From the NCBI GenBank assembly GCA_024235995.1, contig JACKLI010000001.1:1922001-1986000 (forward strand): DNA of 64,000 bases, read 5' to 3'. The first letter of the stretch is position 1; the number at the start of each line of letters is the position of its first letter. Source of the stretch: Burkholderiaceae bacterium. Its GTDB lineage: Bacteria > Pseudomonadota > Gammaproteobacteria > Burkholderiales > Burkholderiaceae_C. This document shows, in pieces, positions 1 through 8,204 of this stretch. Both the position numbers and the translations under genes were made by a program. Under the pieces are notes generated by a model that saw only the letters and a program-made list of their open reading frames with translations, searched no databases and was not told the DNA's origin.

Positions 1-291
1 CAAACCGCGATGGCGGTGGGCCAGGCCGCCGCCGACGCGAAGTCGTTTCGGCTGGAGGCGGTGCGCGGCTCGACGGTGAACGGCATCAGCTCCAATCCGT
101 TTCTGGAATACGCGTTTCGCACCGACCGTTACACCATCACCGTCACCATCCACGACGACGGCAGCTGGTCTTACGAGCAGGAAACGGTGCTGATCATCCC
201 TGGCCAGGCCGAGCCGTTTGCCCACACCGATCGCAACAGGCTGGTGAAGATCGGCAAACCCACGCCGAACCCCACCGCGCGAGCGGGTTGA
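1..291 (+). CDS. Heme-binding beta-barrel / FABP-like protein, 3' part only
   Basis: Only the C-terminal ~96 residues are in the window; the frame is open to the left edge, so the true start lies upstream and the ATG at 10 is probably internal. The visible part is rich in alternating beta-strand residues and ends with a WSYEQETVL stretch and an HTDRN motif, which I recognise from small lipocalin-like beta-barrel proteins of the FABP/nitrobindin-like type. No catalytic residues can be claimed. The next gene starts 12 bp after the stop, so the two are probably cotranscribed. Family assignment rests on the motifs alone and is moderate. Confidence 0.55.
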   Translation, partial: QTAMAVGQAAADAKSFRLEAVRGSTVNGISSNPFLEYAFRTDRYTITVTIHDDGSWSYEQETVLIIPGQAEPFAHTDRNRLVKIGKPTPNPTARAG

Positions 292-303
292 GAGATCGGG
301 ACG

Positions 304-837
304 ATGGCCCTTCCGTCCGACCCTGCCGTGGGCTGGCTGAACCCGAACTCGGTCGTCGGCGCGGTCGTTCTGGGCGTGCTGGCCTTCGCGCTGTCGTTTA
401 TCGTCGCGCTGCTGATCCGCCGGGGCACGCGCCGCATCCAACAGCACCTGACCGATGTCACGGCGCTGGGTTTCGTCAGCGCCTTCGCGCAGTTGCTGAC
501 CTACCTGTTCGGGTTCGTGCTCTATGCGCACTTGATTCCGGAGTTGCGCGCCTTCGGCACGGCGCTGCTGGCCGGGGTCAGCGTGATATCGGTCGTGGTC
601 GGCGTTGCCGCGCAGAACACGCTCGGCAACCTCGTCGCCGGTTTCTGGCTGGTGCTGTCCGGGACCATCCGCGTCGGCGACGCGATTCACCTGGCCTCGT
701 CCGTGGGTGCCTTCGATGCCACCGTGCGGCTGATCTCGCTGGGCAACACCGTGCTGGTCGACCAGCAGGGCCACGAAGTCGTCGTTCCCAACAGCCTCAT
801 CATGGCCAGCGCCATCACCCGCATCAAACGAGTGTAA
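304..837 (+). CDS. Small MscS-like mechanosensitive channel protein
   Basis: A 177-residue membrane protein. It has three predicted membrane helices (about residues 18-40, 58-80 and 88-115) followed by a short beta domain that ends in VVVPNSLI, the hallmark of the MscS pore/beta module. The third helix and the following GVAAQNTLGNLVAG segment match the pore-lining TM3 of MscS. It stops right after the beta domain, so the alpha/beta vestibule domain of full MscS (about 286 residues in E. coli) is missing. It may be a reduced family member rather than a broken gene, since no remnant follows. Likely role: release of osmolytes under membrane tension. Confidence 0.75.
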   Translation: MALPSDPAVGWLNPNSVVGAVVLGVLAFALSFIVALLIRRGTRRIQQHLTDVTALGFVSAFAQLLTYLFGFVLYAHLIPELRAFGTALLAGVSVISVVVGVAAQNTLGNLVAGFWLVLSGTIRVGDAIHLASSVGAFDATVRLISLGNTVLVDQQGHEVVVPNSLIMASAITRIKRV

Positions 838-845
838 AAACCGGG

Positions 846-888
846 GTCGGATCAACATCCACCTTCGCGCAGGCTCGTCTGATCCGAC
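846..888. repeat. 9-bp inverted repeat downstream of the MscS gene
   Basis: GTCGGATCA at 846-854 and TGATCCGAC at 880-888 are perfect inverted copies separated by 25 nt. There is no T-run, so this is not a typical intrinsic terminator. It could be a protein-binding site or a weak hairpin at the mRNA 3' end. Confidence 0.45.
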
Positions 889-945
889 GCTTCTACAATG
901 CGGGCATGAACCTTTCCGCCAGCGCGCCCGGGCACGCAAGACGAG

Positions 946-993
946 TCTTTTCGACCTGCAGCCAGCATACAATCTGCGCCGGCAGCTATCAAA
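946..993 (-). repeat. Dispersed ~50-nt repeat, copy 1 (upstream of rmuC)
   Basis: On the minus strand this reads TTGATAGCTGCCGGCGC, then a variable section, then a CTGGCTGCAGGTC section ending in GAAAAGA. It matches the two conserved blocks of the other copies listed in this window. It lies in the rmuC leader, 18 nt before the start codon. Confidence 0.6.
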
Positions 994-1011
994 TCAGGAA
1001 CAAGCATCACC

Positions 1012-2508
1012 ATGCCGGGCGCTGACGTGTGGCTGTGGGCGGTGCTGGCCCTGGCGCTGGTCAACCTGGCGCTGCTGCTGCGCCGCCCGCGCCGGCCGGC
1101 GGATGTGCCGGGGCGCGAGGAGCTGCAGCAGTGCGTGGAGCAGTCGGCCGCGCGCCACGGCGAGCGGCTGGAGCGCGGCCTGCGGCAAGAGCTGGGCGAG
1201 GGCGCGCGCAGCAGCCGGCAGGAGCTGGCGCAAAACCTGGCCACTTTTCAGGACGCCGTGACGCGCCAGAGCGCCGAGGCGGTGCGCACGCAAAACGCCC
1301 AGGTCGATGCGCTGGCCGCGCAGCTGATGCAACTGCGCGGCACGCTGGGCGACACGCTGGTGGCGCAGCTGCAGGCGCTGGGGCTGACGATGACGCAGCA
1401 GGCTCAGGAGACCACGCGCACGCAGAACGCGCAGATCGACGCCTTTGCGCAGCAACTGGCGCAGTTGCGCGGCGGCCTGTCGCAGACGCTGACCGAGCAG
1501 TTGCAGCAGCTCAGCGAGGCCAACGCGCGCCGCATCGCCGAGATGCGCGCCACGCTGGAGCAGCAGCTGGGCACGCTGCAGGCCAGCAACAGCGCCAAGC
1601 TGGACGAAATGCGCCAGACGGTGGACGAGAAGCTGCACGCCACGCTGGAGCAGCGCCTGGGCGAGAGCTTCAAGCAAGTGGCCGAGCGATTGGAGCAGGT
1701 GCACAAGGGCCTGGGCGAGATGCAGACGCTGGCGCAGGGCGTGGGCGACCTCAAGCACCTGCTGGCCAACGTCAAGACGCGCGGCCTGTTTGGCGAGGCG
1801 CAGCTGGGCCAGCTGCTGGAGCAGGTGTTCACGCCCGACCAGTACGCGGCGCAGGTGGGCACCCGGCCCGGCAGCAAGGAGCGGGTGGACTTTGCCATTC
1901 GCCTGCCCGGGCGCGGCGAAGATGGCGCGCCGCTGTGGTTGCCGATCGACGCCAAGTTTCCGACCGAGGACTACGAGCGCCTGCTGGACGCCCAGCAGCG
2001 CGCCGACGCGCCGGGCGCCGAGGCTGCGGCCCGCGCGCTGGAGGCGCGCATCCGCCTGGAGGCGCGCAGCATGGCCGACAAGTACCTCGAGCCGCCGCAC
2101 ACCACCGACTTCGCCATCCTGTTCTTGCCCACCGAGGGCCTGTACGCCGAGGTGCTGCGCCGCCCCGGCCTGATGCAGGCGCTGCAGCGCGAGCACCGCG
2201 TGACGCTGGCCGGGCCCACCACGCTGCTGGCCATGCTCAGCTCGCTGCAGATGGGCTTTCGCACCCTGGCGCTGGAGCAGCGCAGCAGCCAGGTGTGGCA
2301 GGTGCTGGGCGCGGTCAAGACCGAGTTCGGCAAGTTCGGCCAGTTCGTGGCCAAGGTCAAGGACCAGGCCGAGGGCGTGGTCAAGACGCTGGATGCGGCG
2401 CAGACCCGCACCAACATGATGAACCGCGCTCTCAAGACGGTAGAAGCCCTGCCCGAGGCGCAGACGCAGGCACTGCTGCCCGCCGCCGAGCCGGACGCCG
2501 AAGCGTGA
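1012..2508 (+). CDS. rmuC: DNA recombination protein RmuC
   Basis: A 498-residue protein with one N-terminal membrane helix (about residues 5-22), a long Gln/Glu/Ala-rich coiled coil (about 35-235) and a C-terminal nuclease-like domain (about 245-450). The latter contains LPIDAKFPTEDYERLL and FLPTEGLYAEVL, signature stretches of the RmuC family (PD-(D/E)xK-like fold). In E. coli, RmuC limits inversions at short inverted repeats; the mechanism is not fully known. The frame is fully open and of normal length. An MFS gene follows after 19 bp. Confidence 0.93.
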   Translation: MPGADVWLWAVLALALVNLALLLRRPRRPADVPGREELQQCVEQSAARHGERLERGLRQELGEGARSSRQELAQNLATFQDAVTRQSAEAVRTQNAQVDALAAQLMQLRGTLGDTLVAQLQALGLTMTQQAQETTRTQNAQIDAFAQQLAQLRGGLSQTLTEQLQQLSEANARRIAEMRATLEQQLGTLQASNSAKLDEMRQTVDEKLHATLEQRLGESFKQVAERLEQVHKGLGEMQTLAQGVGDLKHLLANVKTRGLFGEAQLGQLLEQVFTPDQYAAQVGTRPGSKERVDFAIRLPGRGEDGAPLWLPIDAKFPTEDYERLLDAQQRADAPGAEAAARALEARIRLEARSMADKYLEPPHTTDFAILFLPTEGLYAEVLRRPGLMQALQREHRVTLAGPTTLLAMLSSLQMGFRTLALEQRSSQVWQVLGAVKTEFGKFGQFVAKVKDQAEGVVKTLDAAQTRTNMMNRALKTVEALPEAQTQALLPAAEPDAEA

Positions 2509-2527
2509 GCCGATCGCGGAGCCGCGC

Positions 2528-3724
2528 ATGACCGGGCGCGAGCTGCTGCGCCTGGTGTCGGCGCAAATCTGCGTGCACAGCGCCATGACCGGCACGCGCC
2601 TGGCCGCGCCGCTGCTGGCGCTCAAGCTGGGTTACAGCGCGGCGGCGGTGGGGGTGCTGCTGGCGCTGTATTCGCTGTCGGCCGTGTTTCTGGCGCTGCC
2701 CGCGGGGCGCCTGGCCGACCGGCGCGGGCTGCACCTGCCGCTGCTGCTGGCGGTGGCGGCGGCCATCGCGGGCGCGGCGCTGGCGGCGGCGTGGCCGGTG
2801 TTTGGCGCCTTGTGCGTGTCGGCCCTGCTGCTGGGCGCCTCGGCCAACACCGCGCAGATCGCGCTGCAGCGCCACGTGGGCCGCTCGGCCACCGACGTGG
2901 GCGACCGCAAGCGCGCCTTCAGCTGGATCGCCATCGCGCCGGCGGCGGCCAACTTTGCCGGGCCGCTGCTGGCCGGCCTGCTGATCGACCACGCCGGCGC
3001 GCAGGCGGGCGATTTGCGCGCCTACCGCATCGCCTTTGCCCTGATGGCCGTGCTGCCGCTGGCCTGCTGGTGGCTGCTGCGCGGCGCGCCCGAGGCGCCG
3101 CCGGCCCCCGCGGCCGAGGCGCCGCACCAGCAGAGCGTGTGGGACCTGCTGGGCCTGCCCGCGCTGCGCCGCCTGTTGCTGGCCAACTGGCTGCAAAGCA
3201 TGGCCTGGGATTCGCACACCTTCGTGCTGCCGCTGCTGGGGCACGACCGGGGGCTGGAGGCCTCGGTCATCGGCGCGCTGATGGGCGCCTTTGCCATCGC
3301 CGCCGCGGGCATCCGCGTGGCGCTGCCGCTGCTGGCGCGCCGCCTGGCCGAATGGCAGGTGATCTACGCCAGCACCCTGCTGGCCGCCGGCGCGCTGCTG
3401 GCCTACCCGTGGATGCACGGGCCCCTCGGCATGGGCGCGTGCTCGATGGTGCTGGGCGTGGCGCTGGGCGCGGTGCAGCCCATGGTGCTGAGCCTGCTGC
3501 ACGACGTGGCGCCGCCGGCGCGCCAGGGCGAGGCGATGGCGCTGCGCTCGCTGACCATGAACGCGTCCAGCTGTGCCATGCCGCTGCTGTTCGGTGCCAT
3601 CGGCGCCGTCACCGGCACGGCCGGCCTGTTCTGGATCGTGGCCGGCGTGCTGGGCCTGGGCGCGCGCAGCGTGCCGGCGCTGGGCGCCGTGACGGCGCAC
3701 GCGAGCGGGTCGCCGCCCCGCTGA
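2528..3724 (+). CDS. MFS transporter
   Basis: A 398-residue polytopic membrane protein with about 12 hydrophobic helices and a central hydrophilic loop (about residues 190-205). The LPAGRLADRRG stretch between helices 2 and 3 is the MFS motif A. The overall pattern resembles drug or metabolite antiporters of the 12-TM type; the substrate cannot be inferred. It follows rmuC by 19 bp and meets the DUF1501 gene head-on with only 12 bp between stops and no visible terminator. Confidence 0.85.
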   Translation: MTGRELLRLVSAQICVHSAMTGTRLAAPLLALKLGYSAAAVGVLLALYSLSAVFLALPAGRLADRRGLHLPLLLAVAAAIAGAALAAAWPVFGALCVSALLLGASANTAQIALQRHVGRSATDVGDRKRAFSWIAIAPAAANFAGPLLAGLLIDHAGAQAGDLRAYRIAFALMAVLPLACWWLLRGAPEAPPAPAAEAPHQQSVWDLLGLPALRRLLLANWLQSMAWDSHTFVLPLLGHDRGLEASVIGALMGAFAIAAAGIRVALPLLARRLAEWQVIYASTLLAAGALLAYPWMHGPLGMGACSMVLGVALGAVQPMVLSLLHDVAPPARQGEAMALRSLTMNASSCAMPLLFGAIGAVTGTAGLFWIVAGVLGLGARSVPALGAVTAHASGSPPR

Positions 3725-3736
3725 ACGCAGCCTCGG

Positions 3737-5131
3737 TCAGAGAAAGCCCAGGTCGCGCGTGCCGAAGTTGGCGATGTTGGGCGCCACCAGCGGCAGCTCG
3801 GTGTCGGACACGCCGAACCAGCGCCCCAGCGTGGCGGCGAACTGATCGACCGAGGTGCTGGGCAGCAGGCGCCCCTGGCCCGTGTCCTCGGGCCCGCCCA
3901 GCGCGATCTGCGGCGCGCTGCCGTAATAGGCGCCGCCCTTGACGGCGCCGCCCAGCACGAAGTGGTAGGCACCCCAGCCGTGGTCCGAGCCGTCGCCGTT
4001 GGAGCTGAGCGTGCGGCCGAAGTCCGAGGCGGTGAAGGTGGTCACCCCGGCGCCCATGCCCATGCTGTCGATCGAGCGCTGGAAGCCCGCCATGGCGTCG
4101 CCCACCTGCTGCAGCAGCCCCGGGTGGCGCTCCATCAGGTTGTCGTGGGTGTCGAAGCCGCCCAGCGACACCATGAACACCTGCCGCTTGATGCCCATGC
4201 CGCGGCCGGCGGCAATCAGGCGCGCGACCATCTTGAGCTGGCGGTTGAGGGCGCGCTTTTGTCCGCTGGCGGCGTCCTTGTCGGGCAGCAGCGCGTCGAA
4301 GTTGGGCGTGCCGGCCAGCGCCCCGGCCAGCACTTTCTGCGCGTCGATCGAGCGCGCGGTGATGCGGTTGTATTCGTTTTCCAGCACCTGGGGGCGCGCC
4401 TGCGTGATCAGCGTACGCAGGGCCTCGCGGCAGGCGGGCGAGTCGTACAGCGGCTCGACGGCCACGCCGTTGATGGCCACGGCGCCGCTGGCGCCGATCT
4501 GGTAGGACACGACGTCGCGCCCGGCCAGGAACACCGCGTTGCCCGTCACCGACATGCAGGTGAACAGCGAGCGGCCGTTGGACGCCAGCGCCAGGTCGCC
4601 CATGGCGCCGCCCCAGCCGCGCACCGCGCCTTCGGCGGCGGCGCTTTGCCACACCGACTGCTGGTCGTTGTGCGAGAACAGCTTGGGCGGCAGCGGCACC
4701 GAGCGCGCCTTGTATTGCGCCAGCGTGGTGGGCTGCACCAGGGGGCCGACGTTGAGCTGCACGGCCAGCTGGCCGCCGTCGAAAAACGGCTTCAGCGCCG
4801 ACAGCGAAGGCGCCAGCGCGTACTGGCGCCCGCCGTCCAGCGTCGGCGCCAGCTGCACCGCGTCGAGCGCGCTGCGCGCGAAGGCCAGCGTGCCGCGCAC
4901 CTTGGCGTAGTCGGCGTAGCCCGCGGCGTCGCAGGGGATCAGCGTGTTGCCGTGGTCGTTGCCGCCGTACAGGAAGACGCAGACCAGGGCGCGGTAGTCG
5001 TCGGCGGTGAAGGCGGCCGCCTCGCCCATGGCGGCCAGGTTCAGGGCCCAGGGCGCGGCCACGCCGGCCACGCCCAGCTGGCCCACGCGCTGCAGGAAGG
5101 CGCGACGTGCGATGTGCTGAGGCTTGTTCAT
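3737..5131 (-). CDS. DUF1501 family exported protein
   Basis: A 464-residue protein that begins with a Tat-type signal (ARRAFLQRVGQLGVAGVAAPWAL, quoted in parts: RRAFLQ then a hydrophobic run). The body has the DUF1501 hallmarks: FLYGGNDHGNTLIP near the N terminus, VSLGGFDTHDNL in the middle and the C-terminal TASDFGRTL and DHGWGAYHFVLG motifs. These resemble the alkaline phosphatase/sulfatase-like metal site, but the reaction is not established. DUF1501 proteins are almost always paired with DUF1800 proteins, as here (upstream gene, 175 bp away). Probably exported folded to the periplasm or cell surface. Confidence 0.9.
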   Translation of the reverse strand: MNKPQHIARRAFLQRVGQLGVAGVAAPWALNLAAMGEAAAFTADDYRALVCVFLYGGNDHGNTLIPCDAAGYADYAKVRGTLAFARSALDAVQLAPTLDGGRQYALAPSLSALKPFFDGGQLAVQLNVGPLVQPTTLAQYKARSVPLPPKLFSHNDQQSVWQSAAAEGAVRGWGGAMGDLALASNGRSLFTCMSVTGNAVFLAGRDVVSYQIGASGAVAINGVAVEPLYDSPACREALRTLITQARPQVLENEYNRITARSIDAQKVLAGALAGTPNFDALLPDKDAASGQKRALNRQLKMVARLIAAGRGMGIKRQVFMVSLGGFDTHDNLMERHPGLLQQVGDAMAGFQRSIDSMGMGAGVTTFTASDFGRTLSSNGDGSDHGWGAYHFVLGGAVKGGAYYGSAPQIALGGPEDTGQGRLLPSTSVDQFAATLGRWFGVSDTELPLVAPNIANFGTRDLGFL

Positions 5132-5215
5132 TTCAATGATCCATTTCGTATGTGCGCGATCCGTGCCGCACGAAACTCAAAGTGCCCGATGGCCGCGGAG
5201 CAGGCCATGCCAGCG

Positions 5216-5266
5216 ATCGCCGTGGTCGGGGTTGCCCCGGCCACTGGCGATGCCCCCTTGAGGGGG
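5216..5266 (-). other. Two adjacent hairpins in the DUF1800-DUF1501 intergenic leader
   Basis: Positions 216-231 and 235-251 of this kilobase (5216-5231 with 5235-5251) pair as a ~15-bp stem with one bulge, one G-U pair and a TTG loop. Directly next to it, CCCCCTTGAGGGGG (5253-5266) forms a second short hairpin. No T-run follows on the minus strand, so these are not classical terminators. The CCCCCTTGAGGGGG block followed by a GGCGAAACAACGCG tract looks like another intergenic repeat family common in Comamonadaceae (recognition from memory). Confidence 0.55.
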
Positions 5267-5306
5267 AAGGCGAAACAACGCGCAGCGTGTGGAGACTGGG
5301 GGTGTT

Positions 5307-7226
5307 TCATTTCTGAACGAGGTATTCGGGGCAGCTCATGACCAGCAGGATGGCGCTCCAGATGCGCGTCTTGCGGCCGTAGGCGCTGCCGGTGCCGATG
5401 CTTGCGATGGCATCGGTGATGGTGGCCAGCGTCGCGCTGGACAGCTGGCCCGCCGCCAGCAGCAGGTTCAGGCGGTTCACCAGGGCCTTGGGGTCGTCCA
5501 GCAGCGCCATTTCGCGCGTGTAGTTCTCGACCCAGATCTTGGTGCCCTTGTCGCCGTCCATGCCGTCGCCGATGGCGCCTTCCATGAAGTTGATGTAGCT
5601 GGCCACCGTGGTTTCGTTGGTGATCTGGAACTCCGGCGCGCTCTGGCCGCTGCTGTCCAGGGCCGTGTTGGGCGGCACGTAGCCGGGCCGGAAGAAGTTG
5701 AACACCGAGGGGCTGCGCAGCGGGCTCTGGCCCAGGCCCTCGGACGGATCGGACTGGTCTTCCACCAGCCAGGGCGCGCCGTTCTTCGGGGCGGCGCCGA
5801 AGGTGCGCGCCCATTGCACGCAGCGGATCATGGGCTCGCGCAGCTTGCCCCAGGCGGGCGGCGCCTGCGCCGGGTCCTGGCGAGCCTCGGGGTCGAGCAG
5901 GATCGCCTTGACCACGGCGGCCAGGTCGCCGCGCACGCCGGCGCCGTTGTTGGCAAAGGCGGCGGCCACCCGCCCCACGTAGGCCGGGCTGGGCGCGCTG
6001 GTCACCAGGCGCTGGATGAGCTGCCGGCCGATGAAGGGGGCGGTGTTGGGGTGGTTGAACAGGGTGTCCAGCGCCAGGTCCAGCTTTTGCTGCGGCGGCG
6101 TACTGCCGGCGATGGTGGTGCCCAGGAAGGCGGCGTCCAGCGTGGAGTGCTGGCTGGCCTTGACCATCATGGGGTTGCGGTAGCGCTCGGGCTTGACGCC
6201 CTTGACGTGGCCCGTTGGGTCCAGCACGTAGCCGGTGAACACGCGCGCCAGGTTGCTCACGTCGTCCTGGCCGTAGGTTTCGATCGGGCGGCCGTTCGCG
6301 CCCAGGCGGGGGGTGCCGTCGGCGTTGAGCTGGTACAGCCCGATGGTGAACAGCTGCATCACCTCGCGCGCGTAGTTCTCGTCCGGCTGGCGGCCGGTGG
6401 CCGCGTCTTCCTTCTGGTTGCCCAGCGTGTTCAGGAAGATGCCCATGGCCGGGTTCAGGGTGATCTCGCCCAGCAGCTTGCGGAAGTTGCCAAAGGCGTT
6501 GCGGTTGAGCAGGTCCCAGTAAGCCGCCATGGCAAACGAGCACGACTCGCCCTCGATCAGGGTGGTGGATACCACCATGATCTCCGACAGGGCCAGCGCC
6601 ACGCGCTTGCGCATGGCGTCGGAGGACTGCATCAGCTGGTACCAGACCATGTAGTCGGCATAGGCGTCGTTGTCGAGCATGTTGCCGGCGGCGCTGTTGT
6701 AGCCGCCCGCGATCAGCCAGTCCCAGCCCGACTGGGTGGGCGGCAGCGCCATCTGGGCCGTCAGCCAGCCCTCGTAGCCCTTGCTGCGCACCTGCTCGAT
6801 TTCCTCGTCGCTGGACGAGAACTGGGCCTGGTGCAGGAAGCGGGCCGCCTGCTCGGGAGCGATGGGCCCGCTGGGTCCGGCCGGGGGGGCGGGCGCCGGT
6901 CCCGGGTTGCCGGGCGCCGTGCCGGGGCTGCCGGGCGTCGCTCCCCCGGTGCCGGGTGTCGATCCGCCGCTGCCGGAGGGGGTGCTGCCGCTGCCGGGCG
7001 TCGCGCCGCCGCTGCCGGGAGTGCCCGCAACGCCGGCTCCGTCGCTGCCGCCGCCGCACGCCGCCAAGGCGGCCGCGGCCAGTGCGCTCAAGCCGATGGC
7101 GCCCGCCAGGGGGCGGCCGGTCGCCGTCCCTGCGCCGGGTGCCGGTGGCGAAGCGCTGGGTCGCGGCGCGGGGGCGGGCTGGCTTGCGGGGGGCACGCAC
7201 GCGCTTTCGGTGACCTCCAGGGTCAT
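5307..7226 (-). CDS. DUF1800 family exported protein
   Basis: A 639-residue protein from the ATG at 7226 (an upstream in-frame ATG at 7430 gives an arginine-rich, unlikely extension). The N terminus has a hydrophobic export segment ending in LAACGGG, a possible lipobox. It is followed by a Gly/Pro/Ser/Thr linker of repeated PGSGG/PGTGG units (about residues 85-140). The DUF1800 domain then runs from EQAARFLHQAQF to the C terminus and includes NYAREVMQLFTIGLY and GRQLIQRLVTS, which are family signatures. DUF1800 and DUF1501 genes are usually adjacent; both are probably exported and act together, function unknown. Confidence 0.9.
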   Translation of the reverse strand: MTLEVTESACVPPASQPAPAPRPSASPPAPGAGTATGRPLAGAIGLSALAAAALAACGGGSDGAGVAGTPGSGGATPGSGSTPSGSGGSTPGTGGATPGSPGTAPGNPGPAPAPPAGPSGPIAPEQAARFLHQAQFSSSDEEIEQVRSKGYEGWLTAQMALPPTQSGWDWLIAGGYNSAAGNMLDNDAYADYMVWYQLMQSSDAMRKRVALALSEIMVVSTTLIEGESCSFAMAAYWDLLNRNAFGNFRKLLGEITLNPAMGIFLNTLGNQKEDAATGRQPDENYAREVMQLFTIGLYQLNADGTPRLGANGRPIETYGQDDVSNLARVFTGYVLDPTGHVKGVKPERYRNPMMVKASQHSTLDAAFLGTTIAGSTPPQQKLDLALDTLFNHPNTAPFIGRQLIQRLVTSAPSPAYVGRVAAAFANNGAGVRGDLAAVVKAILLDPEARQDPAQAPPAWGKLREPMIRCVQWARTFGAAPKNGAPWLVEDQSDPSEGLGQSPLRSPSVFNFFRPGYVPPNTALDSSGQSAPEFQITNETTVASYINFMEGAIGDGMDGDKGTKIWVENYTREMALLDDPKALVNRLNLLLAAGQLSSATLATITDAIASIGTGSAYGRKTRIWSAILLVMSCPEYLVQK

Positions 7227-7637
7227 GGTGGCTTCATCCTTGTGTCGTCGGTTCCGGTGGCCGGCCGCACAAGCCAGGCCCGCGGTCGCATGAAGCGACG
7301 CACGATGCCCAAGCCGCGAGCCGGGAGACCGTGCCACCGCGGTTTGAACTGCACCCGTTGAAACCAGGCATGCCCCCGGCGGGCACGAGAACTTTCGACT
7401 ATGCCGAGAACGGACCCCGACGGAGGTCACAAAGCGTTAGCGTGGGGGTATGGGCTTGATGATGGTCCGAGGACGGGCGCTCCCCCGCGCTGGCGTTGGT
7501 TTTCCTTGCCGCGCGCCCGCAGCGGCAGGGGTCTCGCGCCGGGCGATAGCCTCAGCCTTTGGTTGCAATTGCGCGACCCGCGCCGGCTGGGCGGGCGGCC
7601 CGAGCGCCCGCGATGGCGCCGGCGGGGCGCGCCAGGC
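7227..7637. other. 411-bp gap between DUF1800 and RidA genes
   Basis: No open frame here has recognisable protein features; the ones present are short, Arg/Pro-rich frames expected from GC-rich noncoding DNA. It probably holds the DUF1800/DUF1501 promoter, but I could not pick out a convincing -35/-10 pair. No repeat copy, tRNA or terminator was seen. Confidence 0.5.
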
Positions 7638-8096
7638 TCAATCGATCTCGGCGACCAGCTCGATCTCCACGCAGGCGCCCAGCGGGATTTGCGCCACGCC
7701 AAAGGCGCTGCGCGCGTGCTTGCCGGCCTCGCCGAACACCTCGCCCAGCAGCTCCGAGCAGCCGTTGGTCACCAGGTGCTGCTCGGTGTAATCCAGCGCG
7801 GAGTTGACCAGGCTCATCACCTTGACGATGCGGCGCACGCGGCCCAGGTCGCCCTCGCAGGCGGCCTGCAGCGTGCCCATCAGGTCGATGGCCACGGCAC
7901 GCGCGGCCTGCGCGCCTTCGGCGGTCGTCATGCCCGCCCCCAGCTTGCCCACCCACACCTTGCCGTCCTTGCGCGCGATGTGGCCCGACAGGAAGACCAG
8001 CCTGCCGCTGCGCGCAAACGGCACGTAGGCGGCGGCGGGGACGGAAACGGGGGGCAGCGTGATGCCCAGTTGCTGCAGCTTGGCGGCGATGGTCAT
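7638..8096 (-). CDS. RidA/YjgF family protein
   Basis: A 152-residue protein starting at the ATG at 8096. It contains VFLSGHIARKDGKVWVGKLG near the N terminus and a C-terminal FGVAQIPLGACVEIELVAEI, matching the longer RidA subfamily (about 150 residues) that has the substrate Arg replaced by other residues. Classical RidA hydrolyses reactive enamine/imine intermediates made by PLP enzymes; here the usual IPLGAxVEI ending is present but the catalytic Arg block (C/NxR) is not clear, so deaminase activity is uncertain. It is divergent from comEC (108 bp between starts). Confidence 0.85.
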   Translation of the reverse strand: MTIAAKLQQLGITLPPVSVPAAAYVPFARSGRLVFLSGHIARKDGKVWVGKLGAGMTTAEGAQAARAVAIDLMGTLQAACEGDLGRVRRIVKVMSLVNSALDYTEQHLVTNGCSELLGEVFGEAGKHARSAFGVAQIPLGACVEIELVAEID

Positions 8097-8204
8097 GGTG
8101 GTCTCATCAAAAAAAGTTGAACACAGGAGCGTGCCCTTTGGGGTGAGCGGCACGCACCCGGCAACTGTAACGGCACGGGTGCTGGTGGCGCATGATGCAG
8201 CCCC

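Noticed and set aside
304..837. The short MscS gene as a pseudogene
   Set aside because: The frame is intact and ends neatly after the beta domain; no leftover C-terminal sequence follows.
5289..7361. 690-codon open frame antisense to the DUF1800 gene
   Set aside because: Shadow frame; the minus strand has signal peptide, linker and a complete DUF1800 domain.
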